Shown: one piece after another, positions 16,172 through 24,837 of the stretch
Layout: every line of letters begins with the position of its first letter
Position numbering within the stretch: position 1 is the first letter of the stretch
Assembly: GCA_910576325.1 (NCBI GenBank)
Contig: CAJTIM010000004.1
Coordinates: forward strand, 124,001 to 188,000
DNA from: Clostridia bacterium
GTDB taxonomy: Bacteria; Bacillota; Clostridia; Lachnospirales; Lachnospiraceae
DNA: 64,000 nucleotides
Direction: 5' to 3'
The notes under the pieces: model-generated
What the model saw: the letters and a program-made list of their open reading frames with translations, nothing else
The model's database searches: none
Told to the model about the DNA's origin: nothing
Made by a program: the position numbers and the translations under genes

Positions 16172-16942
16172 GTGCGTTTTCGACCCTGTATTGATATTCA
16201 CAACGGAAAAGTAAAGCAGATTGTAGGCGGCAGCCTCACGGATGAGCATGATTATGCCAGGGAGAATTTTGTGTCGGAGCAGGATGCGGCCTGGTATGCG
16301 AGGCTGTATCAAAAGGATGGCCTGAAAGGGGGACATATCATTCAGCTGAACGGGAAGGATTCCCCTTATTATCAGGCGACAAAGGCACAGGCTCTTGCCG
16401 CTCTTCGGGCATATCCCGGAGGTCTTCACGCGGGGGGAGGCATTACGGCGGAGAATGGGGCGGAATACCTGGACGCAGGGGCCTCCCATGTGATTGTGAC
16501 CTCCTATGTCTTTCGTGACGGACAGATTTTCTATGAAAATCTGGAGCGGATGAAGAAGGCCGTGGGAAAGGAAAGGCTGGTACTGGACTTAAGCTGCCGG
16601 AAAAAAGCCGGCTCTTACTATATTGTTACGGACCGTTGGCAAAAGTTTACGCATGTTCAGGTGACAAAGGAGATTCTTACGGAGCTTGCTTCCTGGTGCG
16701 ATGAATTTCTTGTCCATGCCGTGGATGTGGAGGGAAAGGCGTCGGGAATTGAAGAAGAGCTTGCGGTCCTTTTGGGAGAATGGCAGGGGCTTCCCGTTAC
16801 CTACGCGGGAGGCGTGGGCAGTATGGAGGATGTACTTCGCCTGAAAGAACTGGGAAAGGAACGCCTGGATGTGACGATTGGCAGCGCCTTAAGTCTCTTT
16901 GGTGGTTGTATCCCTTACGGAGATGTGGTATACTTGGAATAA
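16172..16942 (+). CDS. hisA: Eukaryotic-type HisA, ProFAR isomerase
   Basis: This TIM barrel catalyses the Amadori rearrangement of ProFAR in histidine synthesis. The sequence fits the HIS6 form known from fungi and plants (TIGR02129), not the usual bacterial HisA. The pieces FRPCIDIHNGKVKQIVGG, GGHIIQLNG, GGLHAGGGIT, VTSYVFRDG and YAGGVGSMED are typical, with acid residues in the DIHNGK and HAVDVEG strands. It starts with GTG behind AAGGAGGGAG. No other his gene is adjacent. This variant occurs in some Lachnospiraceae, so it may be an old lateral acquisition rather than a recent one. Length (256 residues) is normal. Confidence 0.88.
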   Translation: MRFRPCIDIHNGKVKQIVGGSLTDEHDYARENFVSEQDAAWYARLYQKDGLKGGHIIQLNGKDSPYYQATKAQALAALRAYPGGLHAGGGITAENGAEYLDAGASHVIVTSYVFRDGQIFYENLERMKKAVGKERLVLDLSCRKKAGSYYIVTDRWQKFTHVQVTKEILTELASWCDEFLVHAVDVEGKASGIEEELAVLLGEWQGLPVTYAGGVGSMEDVLRLKELGKERLDVTIGSALSLFGGCIPYGDVVYLE

Positions 16943-17093
16943 GATTCCACATGCAGAGCAACCTATGACTGCTGGTCACAGAGTGAATGGTAATGCTTAA
17001 GAGCGTGGATTTGCCCGGTGATTGACCAGGTTTTTCAGGACAGATACACCGGACAGCATTGAGAATCTGAGAAAAGGTAAAGGAGTTGATTAG

Positions 17094-17618
17094 ATGCGTT
17101 ATATTATCAGCGGAAAAAACATCGAAGTAACAGAGGGCCTTCGCACAGCGATTACGGACAAGCTTGGAAAGCTAGAGCGCTATTTTACTCCGGACACAGA
17201 GGTACAAGTAACCTTGAGTGTTGAAAAAGAGAGACAAAAGATTGAAGTAACCATTCCTGTGAAGGGAACGGTGATCCGTTCCGAGCAGGTAAGCAATGAT
17301 ATGTATGTATCGATTGATTTGGTAGAGGAGGTCATTGAGCGTCAGCTTCGGAAGTACAAGAATAAGCTGGTGCAGAGAGAGCAGGGCGGCGGCAGCTTCC
17401 GTCAGGAATTTATAGAGCGTGAGGCAGAGGATGAGGAAGTAAAGATTATCCGTACCAAGATGTTTGACCGGAAGCCCATGTATCCTGAGGATGCCTGCAT
17501 TCAGATGGAGATGCTTGGCCACAGTTTCTATGTATTTGTCAATGCGGAGACGGATCAGGTCAATGTGGTGTATAAGAGAAAGGGCAATACCTACGGGCTG
17601 ATGGAGCCGGAGGATTAA
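17094..17618 (+). CDS. hpf: Ribosome hibernation promoting factor, long form
   Basis: Long HPF binds the 30S decoding region in stationary phase and dimerises 70S ribosomes into 100S particles. The 174-residue protein has the S30AE fold at 1-100 (ISGKNIEVTEGLRTAITDKL, KIEVTIPVKG and the basic helix ERQLRKYKNKLVQRE). A charged linker follows, then the C-terminal dimerisation domain (about 116-174; KMFDRKPMYPEDACIQMEML, GHSFYVFVNAETDQVNVVYK). AAAGGAG precedes the ATG. A strong terminator follows, so it is the last gene of its transcript. Confidence 0.95.
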   Translation: MRYIISGKNIEVTEGLRTAITDKLGKLERYFTPDTEVQVTLSVEKERQKIEVTIPVKGTVIRSEQVSNDMYVSIDLVEEVIERQLRKYKNKLVQREQGGGSFRQEFIEREAEDEEVKIIRTKMFDRKPMYPEDACIQMEMLGHSFYVFVNAETDQVNVVYKRKGNTYGLMEPED

Positions 17619-17657
17619 GTATCGGCGAAGAGACAGGAAGACAGAGAATCAAGATAT

Positions 17658-17693
17658 GGCGGCACAGCTTAATTAGGCTGTGCCGCCTTTGTT
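17658..17693 (+). terminator. Terminator of hpf
   Basis: A perfect 11-bp stem, GGCGGCACAGC (17658-17668) with GCTGTGCCGCC (17677-17687), is followed by TTTGTT. Confidence 0.85.
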
Positions 17694-17727
17694 ATAAAAT
17701 GCAGAAGGCGGGATGTAAGTCCTTTCC

Positions 17728-19662
17728 TTAGTAAAAATACGGATATGTCATTGGAGGATGGTAATAGATAAACCATTCATCAGGCAGGATAAGCTCCTGT
17801 CCCACATAGAGCCGGTTTTCGTCGGAAATCTGGTTGCGGGCGGCCAGCTCAGGGTATCGTTCCTTGTCTCCTGTATAAGACTCGGCAATATAGGACAAGG
17901 TGCAGCTTTCCCATACAACAATCTGCCAGGGCAGAGGATGAAAATTGTTTAAAAGCTCTCTGCTGAGAATGCCGAATTCGGAGAAGTCATCGGAATATGT
18001 AATCAGAAACAGCCAATCGGCTGTGCTTTTGCCATGATCATAATTGGAAATTACTTCTGCTTTGAACCAGGATTCATTCTTTAGTCCGAGCGTATTTACA
18101 ATGGTTTTATACGGCATTGATTCGAGATTAAGGCGCAGCAGCCATATTTCGCAGGGACAATAAGCGGCATCATTTGCTGAACGCGGTTTCAGACACAGAG
18201 CGTAGGGAGAAATATCTGCAATGTAAAACCCTACCGGGCATCGCAGGCAGAATTTATCGCAGAGATAGACCTCATCATAATGAACGGTTAAGGAGGATTC
18301 TTCTGCGTCAAGGGGAATAAGGGGAAGCTTCTTTTTTGCAGCTTCCAAATCAAACTGCCAGTCATTTTCCTGATAAGGAATCTGTCCCTGATTCGAGATC
18401 CACAGATCCATTTCAGGTTCATCCAGCATCATAATTTCTTCATTGCGCCAGAAATTAAGGACAGAGCCTTTCAGACAGACGCTGTTCTCAATGGCTGCTG
18501 CTTCCTTTTTTGTTCTGGAGATACCAAAGGCAATCTGTCCGTCTTCATCAGGAACAGAGATTTCACCCAAATTATAACAGCTTCGTATAGTTCCCTGATC
18601 CGTGTATCCGCAGATTCCGCCGGCCCCGTTTTCGTTTCCCCGAACCTTTGGATTGCGATCCTTCTGGTATTCTCCGTATAGAATGGAGACATCTCCCGTG
18701 TTTTTGCAGCTCTGAATATCATCATGATTGAATCCTGCAATGCCTCCGGCCTGCCAGTGGTTTGTGATACTGCCTTCATTTGCACAGGAAAAGATCAGGC
18801 TGTGGTTCAATCCGCTGATTCCTCCTGAGCCGCAAAGACCGTTTCCGAGAACAGAGACTTCGCCTTGATTGGTACAATAGGTGATATGAAAGCTTTTGTT
18901 GAAGCCTGCAATGCCTCCGGCGTAGCAGCGGCCGCTGCCCTGGATGCGGACCGATCCCTGATTTGTGCAGGCCGCTATAATTCCGCTGTTCTTTCCGGCA
19001 ATCCCTCCGGCATAGAGGGGTCCGTCTCCCAGAACCGTAATTTTGGCGCGGTTTATGCAATTATCGATTGTATTATAATTGGTTCCGGCAATTCCGCCTG
19101 CATTGCAAAAGGAGATTTCCATCGACCCTTCTGTGACGCAATGAATGATTTTTCCTTTGTTTTCCATACAAATCATTCCGAAACCCTGAGATTTATCCTG
19201 GGAAGTAAATGTAAGAGCGTCCGCTTTAAAATGGAGATTTATGACCTGTCCTCCGATACCGATCAAAGCAAACATGGGACCGGTTAAACGGGAATCCCAG
19301 GTAATGGTGTGTCCGTTGCCGTTGAAGCTGCCTTTAAAGTATTTAATTTCCGGCCGTATGTAGGGATGCTCCGCAAGATTGCCATAGCCTTCCTCTTTGG
19401 TGAAATCAATATCGGAAAAGAGCTTTGCATATTTGAGTGTGAAGGTGCGGTTTTCATAATCACGGTTGACATATCCTGCAAAGCGCAGATAATCCTTCTG
19501 TGTATAAATGCAAAAAAAGCCGTTGCGGAAACAGGGATCATTCTCCACATTGTCCCGGAGGGGCTCAGGCGCAGAGAGAAGATGGATATCCATACGGGAG
19601 GAGGGAAGAAAGCCAAAGAAGCCGAATAATAAGAAAAGTAAAATGATTTTTCGTTTCATCAT
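17728..19662 (-). CDS. Secreted GLUG-repeat protein with C-terminal LysM
   Basis: This 644-residue protein begins with a signal peptide (1-25). It has an Ig-like or beta-helix entry region with FKGSFNGNGHTI (about 110-121), and then at least seven GLUG-type beta-helix turns recognisable by AGGIAGxN and CxNxGxI patterns (about 185-385). After a Cys-containing domain of unknown type comes a LysM motif (about 585-630: WESCTLSYIAESYTGD to VGQELILPDEW). LysM binds peptidoglycan, so the protein is probably held in the wall with the helix exposed. An adhesin or substrate-binding role is possible but not shown. AAAAGGAA lies upstream of the start. It stands alone, convergent with hpf. Confidence 0.75.
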   Translation of the reverse strand: MMKRKIILLFLLFGFFGFLPSSRMDIHLLSAPEPLRDNVENDPCFRNGFFCIYTQKDYLRFAGYVNRDYENRTFTLKYAKLFSDIDFTKEEGYGNLAEHPYIRPEIKYFKGSFNGNGHTITWDSRLTGPMFALIGIGGQVINLHFKADALTFTSQDKSQGFGMICMENKGKIIHCVTEGSMEISFCNAGGIAGTNYNTIDNCINRAKITVLGDGPLYAGGIAGKNSGIIAACTNQGSVRIQGSGRCYAGGIAGFNKSFHITYCTNQGEVSVLGNGLCGSGGISGLNHSLIFSCANEGSITNHWQAGGIAGFNHDDIQSCKNTGDVSILYGEYQKDRNPKVRGNENGAGGICGYTDQGTIRSCYNLGEISVPDEDGQIAFGISRTKKEAAAIENSVCLKGSVLNFWRNEEIMMLDEPEMDLWISNQGQIPYQENDWQFDLEAAKKKLPLIPLDAEESSLTVHYDEVYLCDKFCLRCPVGFYIADISPYALCLKPRSANDAAYCPCEIWLLRLNLESMPYKTIVNTLGLKNESWFKAEVISNYDHGKSTADWLFLITYSDDFSEFGILSRELLNNFHPLPWQIVVWESCTLSYIAESYTGDKERYPELAARNQISDENRLYVGQELILPDEWFIYYHPPMTYPYFY

Positions 19663-19820
19663 AGCGTTTGACAGTTCCTTTTCTGATTTGCCTTTATGAA
19701 TTGAACGGGGATATGCTCATGGGGATTCGGCCGTCTCATGGGATTTGATAATGACTGCGGACCGTATTCCTGTATTTTATTATACCAACAACCGGGAAGG
19801 GTGACAATTATTATATTTTC

Positions 19821-19849
19821 TTGAATATTCCCCGGGATAGTGCTACAAT
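19821..19849 (+). promoter_or_regulatory. Predicted promoter of secA
   Basis: TTGAAT (19821-19826), 17 bases, TACAAT (19844-19849), 51 bases before the ATG. Confidence 0.6.
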
Positions 19850-19900
19850 ACAAAAATAGGGCCATTATGCCCGGAAAACGAAAAACAGGAGTTTAGTTGG

Positions 19901-22465
19901 ATGAGTATATTAACGAAAATGTTCGGAACCCACAGTGAGCGTGAGTTAAAGCTGATTTATCCGACAGTTGACAAGATAGAGGCTTTAAGACCCGCTATGA
20001 TGGAACTGTCCGATGAGGAGCTTCGAGGGAAGACAAAGGAGTTCAAAGAGCGTCTGGCAGAAGGACAGACGCTGGATGATATACTGGTAGAAGCGTTTGC
20101 TGCCGTGCGGGAGGCCGCAAGGCGTGTTCTTGGGATGGAGCATTACCGGGTTCAGCTGATTGGCGGAATCATTCTTCACCAGGGCCGCATCGCCGAGATG
20201 AAGACCGGTGAAGGAAAAACACTGGTATCCACCCTTCCGGCCTATCTGAACGCACTGGAAGGAAAGGGCGTCCATGTCGTAACCGTCAATGACTATCTGG
20301 CGCACCGTGACGCGGAGTGGATGGGCAAGGTCCATGAGGCTCTGGGCCTGACCGTAGGCGTGGTGCTGAACAGCAACACCAACGATGAGCGCCGGGCAGC
20401 CTATAACTGCGATATCACCTATGTGACTAACAATGAGCTGGGCTTTGATTACCTTCGCGACAACATGGTCATTTACAAGGAGCAGCTTGTACAGAGAGAG
20501 CTTCACTATGCCATCATCGACGAGGTGGACTCCGTACTCATCGACGAAGCCCGGACCCCTCTGATTATCTCAGGGCAGAGCGGAAAGTCCACCAAGCTCT
20601 ATGAGATCTGCGACGCTCTGGCTAAGACTATGAAGCGGGGCGAGGCAAGCGGGGAATTTTCCAAGATGAATGCCATTATGGGCGAGGAAATCGTGGAGAC
20701 CGGCGAGTTTATCGTCAATGAGAAGGACAAGGTTGTTAATCTCACCGACGACGGCGTGAAGCGCGTGGAGCAGTATTTCCACATTGAGAATCTGGCGGAC
20801 CCGGAGAATCTGGAGATTCAGCACAATATAATTCTGGCTCTGCGTGCAAACTATCTGATGTTCCGGGACCAGGACTATGTGGTGAAGGACGATCAGGTTT
20901 TGATTGTAGACGAATTTACCGGCCGTATTATGCCGGGCCGCCGTTATTCCGACGGACTGCATCAGGCGATTGAGGCCAAGGAGCATGTGAAGGTAAAGCG
21001 CGAGAGCAAAACTCTGGCAAACATTACCTTCCAGAACTTCTTCAATAAATATGGGAAAAAGGCAGGTATGACCGGTACGGCTCTCACGGAGGAGAAGGAG
21101 TTCCGGGAGATTTACGGCATGGATGTTATTGAGATTCCCACCAACCGTCCGGTTGTGCGTAAGGATCTCCAGGACGCCGTGTATAAGACCCGCAAGGAGA
21201 AGCTCTTTGCCGTGGTAAATGCTATCGAGGAGGCGCACAAGAAGGGCCAGCCGGTACTGGTGGGCACCATTACCATTGAGGCTTCCGAAGAGCTGAGCGT
21301 ACTGCTGCGAAGAAGAGGCGTTCCCCACGAGGTATTGAATGCCAAGTTCCATGAGCGTGAGGCGGAGATTGTGGCTCTGGCAGGCCGTCATGGGGCAGTA
21401 ACTATTGCAACCAATATGGCGGGCCGCGGTACGGATATTAAGCTGGATGACGAGGCGAGAGAGGCCGGAGGACTTAAGATCATCGGTACGGAGCGCCATG
21501 AGTCGCGGCGTATTGACAATCAGCTCCGGGGCCGTTCCGGACGGCAGGGAGATCCGGGTGAGTCCCGTTTTTATATCTCTCTGGAGGATGATTTGATGCG
21601 TCTTTTCGGTTCCGAGCGTCTGATGGGTATTTTTAATGCCCTCGGAGTGCCGGAGAATGAAGAGATTGAGCATAAGATGCTTTCCGATGCCATTGAGAAG
21701 GCGCAGAAGAAGATCGAGAGCAATAACTTTGGTATTCGTAAGAATCTGCTGGAATATGACCAGGTAATGAATGAGCAGCGTGAAATTATTTACGCGGAGC
21801 GCCGGCGGGTGCTCAATGGCGAAAGTATGCGCGACGCTATTTACAAGATGCTGACAGATACGGTGGAGAATACCGTGGACACGCTGATTGGCGATGATCA
21901 GGACCCGGAAGAGTGGGATCTGAAGGGACTGAACGAGATATTGCTTCCGGCCATTCCCCTGAAGCTGATTACGCCGGATCGCGTAAGCGGCAAGAAGAAA
22001 AACGAGTTGAAGCATATGCTGAAGGAGGAGGCTGTCAAGCTGTATGAGCTGAAGGAAGCGGAATTTCCCAATTCGGAGATGCTGCGGGAGCTGGAGCGCG
22101 TATTCCTTCTGAAAGTTATTGACCGGAAGTGGATGGATCACATTGACGATATGGATCAGCTCCGCCAAGGCATCGGCCTGCAGGCATTTGCACAGAGAGA
22201 TCCGCTGGTGGAATATAAGCTCAGCGGTTATGAGATGTTCTCTGCCATGACCTCCAGTATCCAGGAGGAGACGGTGCGGATTCTGCTTCATGTGCGTGTG
22301 GAGGAGAAGGCGGAGCGCGAGCAGGTAGCCAAGGTGACGGGAACCAACAAGGATACCAGTCTTGCCAAAGCGCCGAAAAAGCGTGAGAGCGAGAAGATTT
22401 ATCCCAATGATCCCTGCCCCTGCGGAAGCGGCAAGAAGTACAAGCAGTGCTGCGGCAGGAAATAA
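19901..22465 (+). CDS. secA: Preprotein translocase ATPase SecA
   Basis: SecA drives secretory proteins through SecYEG. The 854-residue protein has the expected order: NBD1 with Walker A KTGEGKT (101-107) and Walker [14 protein letters not shown], the preprotein cross-linking domain, NBD2 with GRGTDI and [11 protein letters not shown], the helical scaffold, and a C-terminal zinc motif with Cys839, Cys841, Cys850 and Cys851 that binds phospholipid or SecB-like partners. CAGGAG lies before the ATG. The usual neighbour prfB is not visible directly after it; a spore-protein gene follows instead. Confidence 0.98.
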   Translation: MSILTKMFGTHSERELKLIYPTVDKIEALRPAMMELSDEELRGKTKEFKERLAEGQTLDDILVEAFAAVREAARRVLGMEHYRVQLIGGIILHQGRIAEMKTGEGKTLVSTLPAYLNALEGKGVHVVTVNDYLAHRDAEWMGKVHEALGLTVGVVLNSNTNDERRAAYNCDITYVTNNELGFDYLRDNMVIYKEQLVQRELHYAIIDEVDSVLIDEARTPLIISGQSGKSTKLYEICDALAKTMKRGEASGEFSKMNAIMGEEIVETGEFIVNEKDKVVNLTDDGVKRVEQYFHIENLADPENLEIQHNIILALRANYLMFRDQDYVVKDDQVLIVDEFTGRIMPGRRYSDGLHQAIEAKEHVKVKRESKTLANITFQNFFNKYGKKAGMTGTALTEEKEFREIYGMDVIEIPTNRPVVRKDLQDAVYKTRKEKLFAVVNAIEEAHKKGQPVLVGTITIEASEELSVLLRRRGVPHEVLNAKFHEREAEIVALAGRHGAVTIATNMAGRGTDIKLDDEAREAGGLKIIGTERHESRRIDNQLRGRSGRQGDPGESRFYISLEDDLMRLFGSERLMGIFNALGVPENEEIEHKMLSDAIEKAQKKIESNNFGIRKNLLEYDQVMNEQREIIYAERRRVLNGESMRDAIYKMLTDTVENTVDTLIGDDQDPEEWDLKGLNEILLPAIPLKLITPDRVSGKKKNELKHMLKEEAVKLYELKEAEFPNSEMLRELERVFLLKVIDRKWMDHIDDMDQLRQGIGLQAFAQRDPLVEYKLSGYEMFSAMTSSIQEETVRILLHVRVEEKAEREQVAKVTGTNKDTSLAKAPKKRESEKIYPNDPCPCGSGKKYKQCCGRK

Positions 22466-22505
22466 ATCATTACCGCGAACACAAAAATATCGAATAAGGA
22501 ACAAG

Positions 22506-22556
22506 AAAATGGCCATACTCCTAATAAATGGAAACAGAAAGGGGTATGGTCATTTT
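22506..22556 (+). terminator. secA terminator hairpin that covers the SASP ribosome binding site
   Basis: AAAATGGCCATACTCCT (22506-22522) pairs with AGGGGTATGGTCATTTT (22540-22556), 15 of 17 positions. The right arm contains the AAAGGGG ribosome binding site and runs right up to the ATG at 22557. Confidence 0.7.
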
Positions 22557-22793
22557 ATGTCAAAAGCAAAAAAAGTGGATCTGAAAAACTTAGAGCCGGA
22601 GGAGCAGCTGAAATATGAGATAGCTGAGGAACTGGGGCTTTTAGATAAGGTGGTAGCCGAAGGGTGGAAGTCTCTCTCCGCTAAGGAGACCGGGCGCATT
22701 GGAGGATTGATGACTAAGAAAAAGAAGGAGATGCAGGCGAAGCTTCAGAAGGACAATGAGGAGCGGGAGCTTCTGATTGAGGAATTGCTGTAA
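22557..22793 (+). CDS. Small acid-soluble spore protein, alpha/beta type (divergent)
   Basis: The 78-residue protein has the family core LKYEIAEELGLLDKV (17-31), containing the EIA site cut by the GPR germination protease, and SAKETGRIGGLMTKKKKE (about 43-60). SASPs coat spore DNA and protect it from UV and chemicals. A charged C-terminal extension (AKLQKDNEERELLIEELL) is longer than usual. The start is set at the ATG at 22557; longer upstream frames overlap secA and lack a ribosome binding site. Its AAAGGGG site lies in the stem of the preceding hairpin. A forespore promoter (sigma-G) was not identified by eye. Confidence 0.82.
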   Translation: MSKAKKVDLKNLEPEEQLKYEIAEELGLLDKVVAEGWKSLSAKETGRIGGLMTKKKKEMQAKLQKDNEERELLIEELL

Positions 22794-22904
22794 CATGAAA
22801 GATACGGCGGAATTTTGCTGACAGATTACATTTTTCGAATGAAAAATGGAAATGGCGGAATGTGGCCGAACAATGCTGCGAAGAGATATATTTAAAATAG
22901 AGAC

Positions 22905-22961
22905 TTGCATAATTCCAAAGATATGGTATAATAAACAAATCCGAGTATAATAGTCGGATTT
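22905..22961 (+). promoter_or_regulatory. suf promoter with palindromic operator
   Basis: TTGCAT (22905-22910), 16 bases, TATAAT (22927-22932). Just after it AAATCCGA (22937-22944) is mirrored by TCGGATTT (22954-22961). The palindrome lies over the transcription start and could bind an Rrf2/IscR-type iron-sulfur regulator; no such gene is in the window. Confidence 0.6.
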
Positions 22962-22998
22962 ATACCGAATTTACCATAGAGAACTGGAGATGATAAAC

Positions 22999-23772
22999 AT
23001 GCTTGAAGTAAAGCACCTGACCTATGAGGTCATGGAAAACGGAGCAAAGCGCAGACTGGTAGATGACGTGAGCTTTTCCGTGAAGGACGGGGAAATGCTT
23101 GTGATCACCGGCCCCAACGGAGGCGGGAAGTCCACCATAGCGAAGCTTCTGATGGGAATTGAAAAAGCGGACGGCGGCGAGATTCTTTTGGATGGCCGCA
23201 ATCTTTCCGCTATGAACGTAGACGAAAGGGCCAACGCCGGTATCGGCTACGCCTTTCAGCAGCCCCCGGCCTTCAAGGGAATGACCGTGGAGCGTCTTTT
23301 GAATCTGGCGGCCGGCGAGACCCTCCCGGAAGCCGTGTGCTGCGAGCTGTTAAGCAGCGTTGGCATGTGCGCCAGAGAATATCTAAAACGGGAGGCCGAC
23401 GCCACGCTCTCCGGCGGCGAGCGCAAGCGGATTGAGATTGCGACGGTCTTGGCAAAGTCCCATAAGATCTGTATCTTTGACGAGCCGGAGGCCGGCATTG
23501 ACTTGTGGAGCTTTTCCATGCTTGTGGATCAGTTTGAGCGGATTCATGAGAAAAAGAAGGAAAGCCTTCTTCTGATTTCCCACCAGGAACGGATTATCCG
23601 CATGGCGGATCGGATTCTGGTGGTTAATGACGGACGCATTGAGGACGGAGGCAGCAGGGAAGAGATGCTGCCGAAGCTGTTCCCGGAAGAGGGCGGCTGT
23701 GCCTGTCGGAATGAAAGTGCGGGAAGGGAGGAAGGAAGCTGTGAGTGTGAAGCTGGATGCGGCGGCAGATAA
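22999..23772 (+). CDS. sufC: Fe-S assembly ATPase SufC with Cys-rich tail
   Basis: SufC is the ABC-type ATPase of the SufBC scaffold that builds iron-sulfur clusters. The 257-residue protein has Walker A GPNGGGKST (38-46), the signature LSGGERKR, Walker B ICIFDEPEAGID and the switch histidine in LLISHQE. The start at 22999 has GGAG at a good distance; an ATG at 22990 touches that site. The last 30 residues are unusual: ACRNESAGREEG followed by CECEAGCGGR add cysteines not needed in SufC. The end overlaps sufB by 32 bases, so the tail is partly dictated by the next gene. Confidence 0.92.
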   Translation: MLEVKHLTYEVMENGAKRRLVDDVSFSVKDGEMLVITGPNGGGKSTIAKLLMGIEKADGGEILLDGRNLSAMNVDERANAGIGYAFQQPPAFKGMTVERLLNLAAGETLPEAVCCELLSSVGMCAREYLKREADATLSGGERKRIEIATVLAKSHKICIFDEPEAGIDLWSFSMLVDQFERIHEKKKESLLLISHQERIIRMADRILVVNDGRIEDGGSREEMLPKLFPEEGGCACRNESAGREEGSCECEAGCGGR

Positions 23773-24670
23773 GGTACTGAAGGTGATTGATAAATCCGTG
23801 GCGGAGCAAAAGGGCGCTTACAATGTGCGTTACAACGGACAGCCCCTGTGCCACGGGGACAGTGAGCACATTAAGATACGCAGAAAAGAGGATAAGCAGG
23901 GAATTGACGTGTACATCGACAAGGACGCCAGGGGGGAGCAGGTGCATATCCCTGTGGTGGTATCTGTATCCGGCATGACGGACATTGTATACAATGATTT
24001 CTATGTGGAGCCGGGAGCGGAGGTTGTGATTGTGGCCGGCTGCGGGATTCACAATTCCGGCTGCGACTCCGCAAGACATGACGGAATCCATGCTTTTCAC
24101 ATCGGAAAGGGCGCCAATGTGCGCTATGAGGAAAAGCATTACGGTGAGGGCGAGGGAAGCGGCGAGCGGATCTTGAACCCGGTGACGAAGATTTATATGG
24201 AGGAGGATTCCATATTTACCCTGGATACGGCTCAGATACGCGGGGTGGATTCCACCGTCCGGGAGACAGAGGTGGTGATGGGAGCGGGAGCCAGGCTTCA
24301 GGTGACGGAGCGCCTGATGACCCATGACAAGCAGACGGCGGTTTCCAATATGGAAGTAAAGATGAACGGCGGCGGAAGCTCGGCGCAGATTATATCCCGT
24401 TCCGTGGCGAAGGGCAGCTCCGTGCAGACCTTCCATCCCAAGGCGGTAGGAAATGCAGGCTGCCATGCCCATATTCAGTGTGATTCCATTATTATGGATC
24501 AGGCGGAGGTGTGCTCCATTCCGGAAATCAATGCAAGGCATATTGACGCGCAGATTATCCATGAGGCGGCTATCGGGAGAATCAATGACGAGCAGCTTTT
24601 GAAGCTTCGGAGCCTTGGGCTTACGGAGGAAGAGGCGGAAGCAGTGATTATTGAGAATTTTTTGCAGTAG
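23741..24670 (+). CDS. sufB: SufB/SufD family Fe-S scaffold protein
   Basis: Together with SufC this protein provides the scaffold on which iron-sulfur clusters form. It is 309 residues long, short compared with proteobacterial SufB (about 490), and matches the minimal form of Clostridia. It has the SufBD core VSGMTDIVYNDFYVEPGAEVVIVAGCGIHN and the closing beta-helix part IHEAAIGRINDEQLLKLRSLG. The start is a GTG at 23741 behind GGGAGGAAGG; frames reaching further upstream would overlap sufC deeply. SufS, SufU and SufD are not nearby, so the desulfurase must be elsewhere. Confidence 0.88.
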   Translation: MSVKLDAAADKVLKVIDKSVAEQKGAYNVRYNGQPLCHGDSEHIKIRRKEDKQGIDVYIDKDARGEQVHIPVVVSVSGMTDIVYNDFYVEPGAEVVIVAGCGIHNSGCDSARHDGIHAFHIGKGANVRYEEKHYGEGEGSGERILNPVTKIYMEEDSIFTLDTAQIRGVDSTVRETEVVMGAGARLQVTERLMTHDKQTAVSNMEVKMNGGGSSAQIISRSVAKGSSVQTFHPKAVGNAGCHAHIQCDSIIMDQAEVCSIPEINARHIDAQIIHEAAIGRINDEQLLKLRSLGLTEEEAEAVIIENFLQ

Positions 24671-24772
24671 AAATGCAGTAAGAGGATGGAATTATTGAAT
24701 ACCCGGATTCCGGTGTGTGACGTACCATAGTATCTGCGGCTTTCTGCTGATGAAAAGGATTGAGTAAACATT

Positions 24773-24827
24773 AAAAAAAGAGACTGTAGATAAAGGAAGC
24801 TGTTTGGCTTCTCTACAGTCTTTTTTT
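24773..24827. terminator. Bidirectional terminator between sufB and the ROK gene
   Basis: AGACTGTAGA (24781-24790) pairs with TCTACAGTCT (24812-24821). A run of seven A stands on the left and seven T on the right, so it works for both converging genes. Confidence 0.9.
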
Positions 24828-24837
24828 GATTTTGGAT

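Noticed and set aside
20570..22516. Long antisense open frame opposite secA (about 648 codons)
   Set aside because: It is the shadow of the strongly conserved secA, rich in Leu/His/Arg as expected for an antisense frame, with no ribosome binding site and no family pattern.
23627..23740. Longer N-terminus for SufB overlapping sufC by about 145 bases
   Set aside because: The extra residues are Arg/Cys-rich and unlike the family, and the GTG at 23741 has a proper ribosome binding site.
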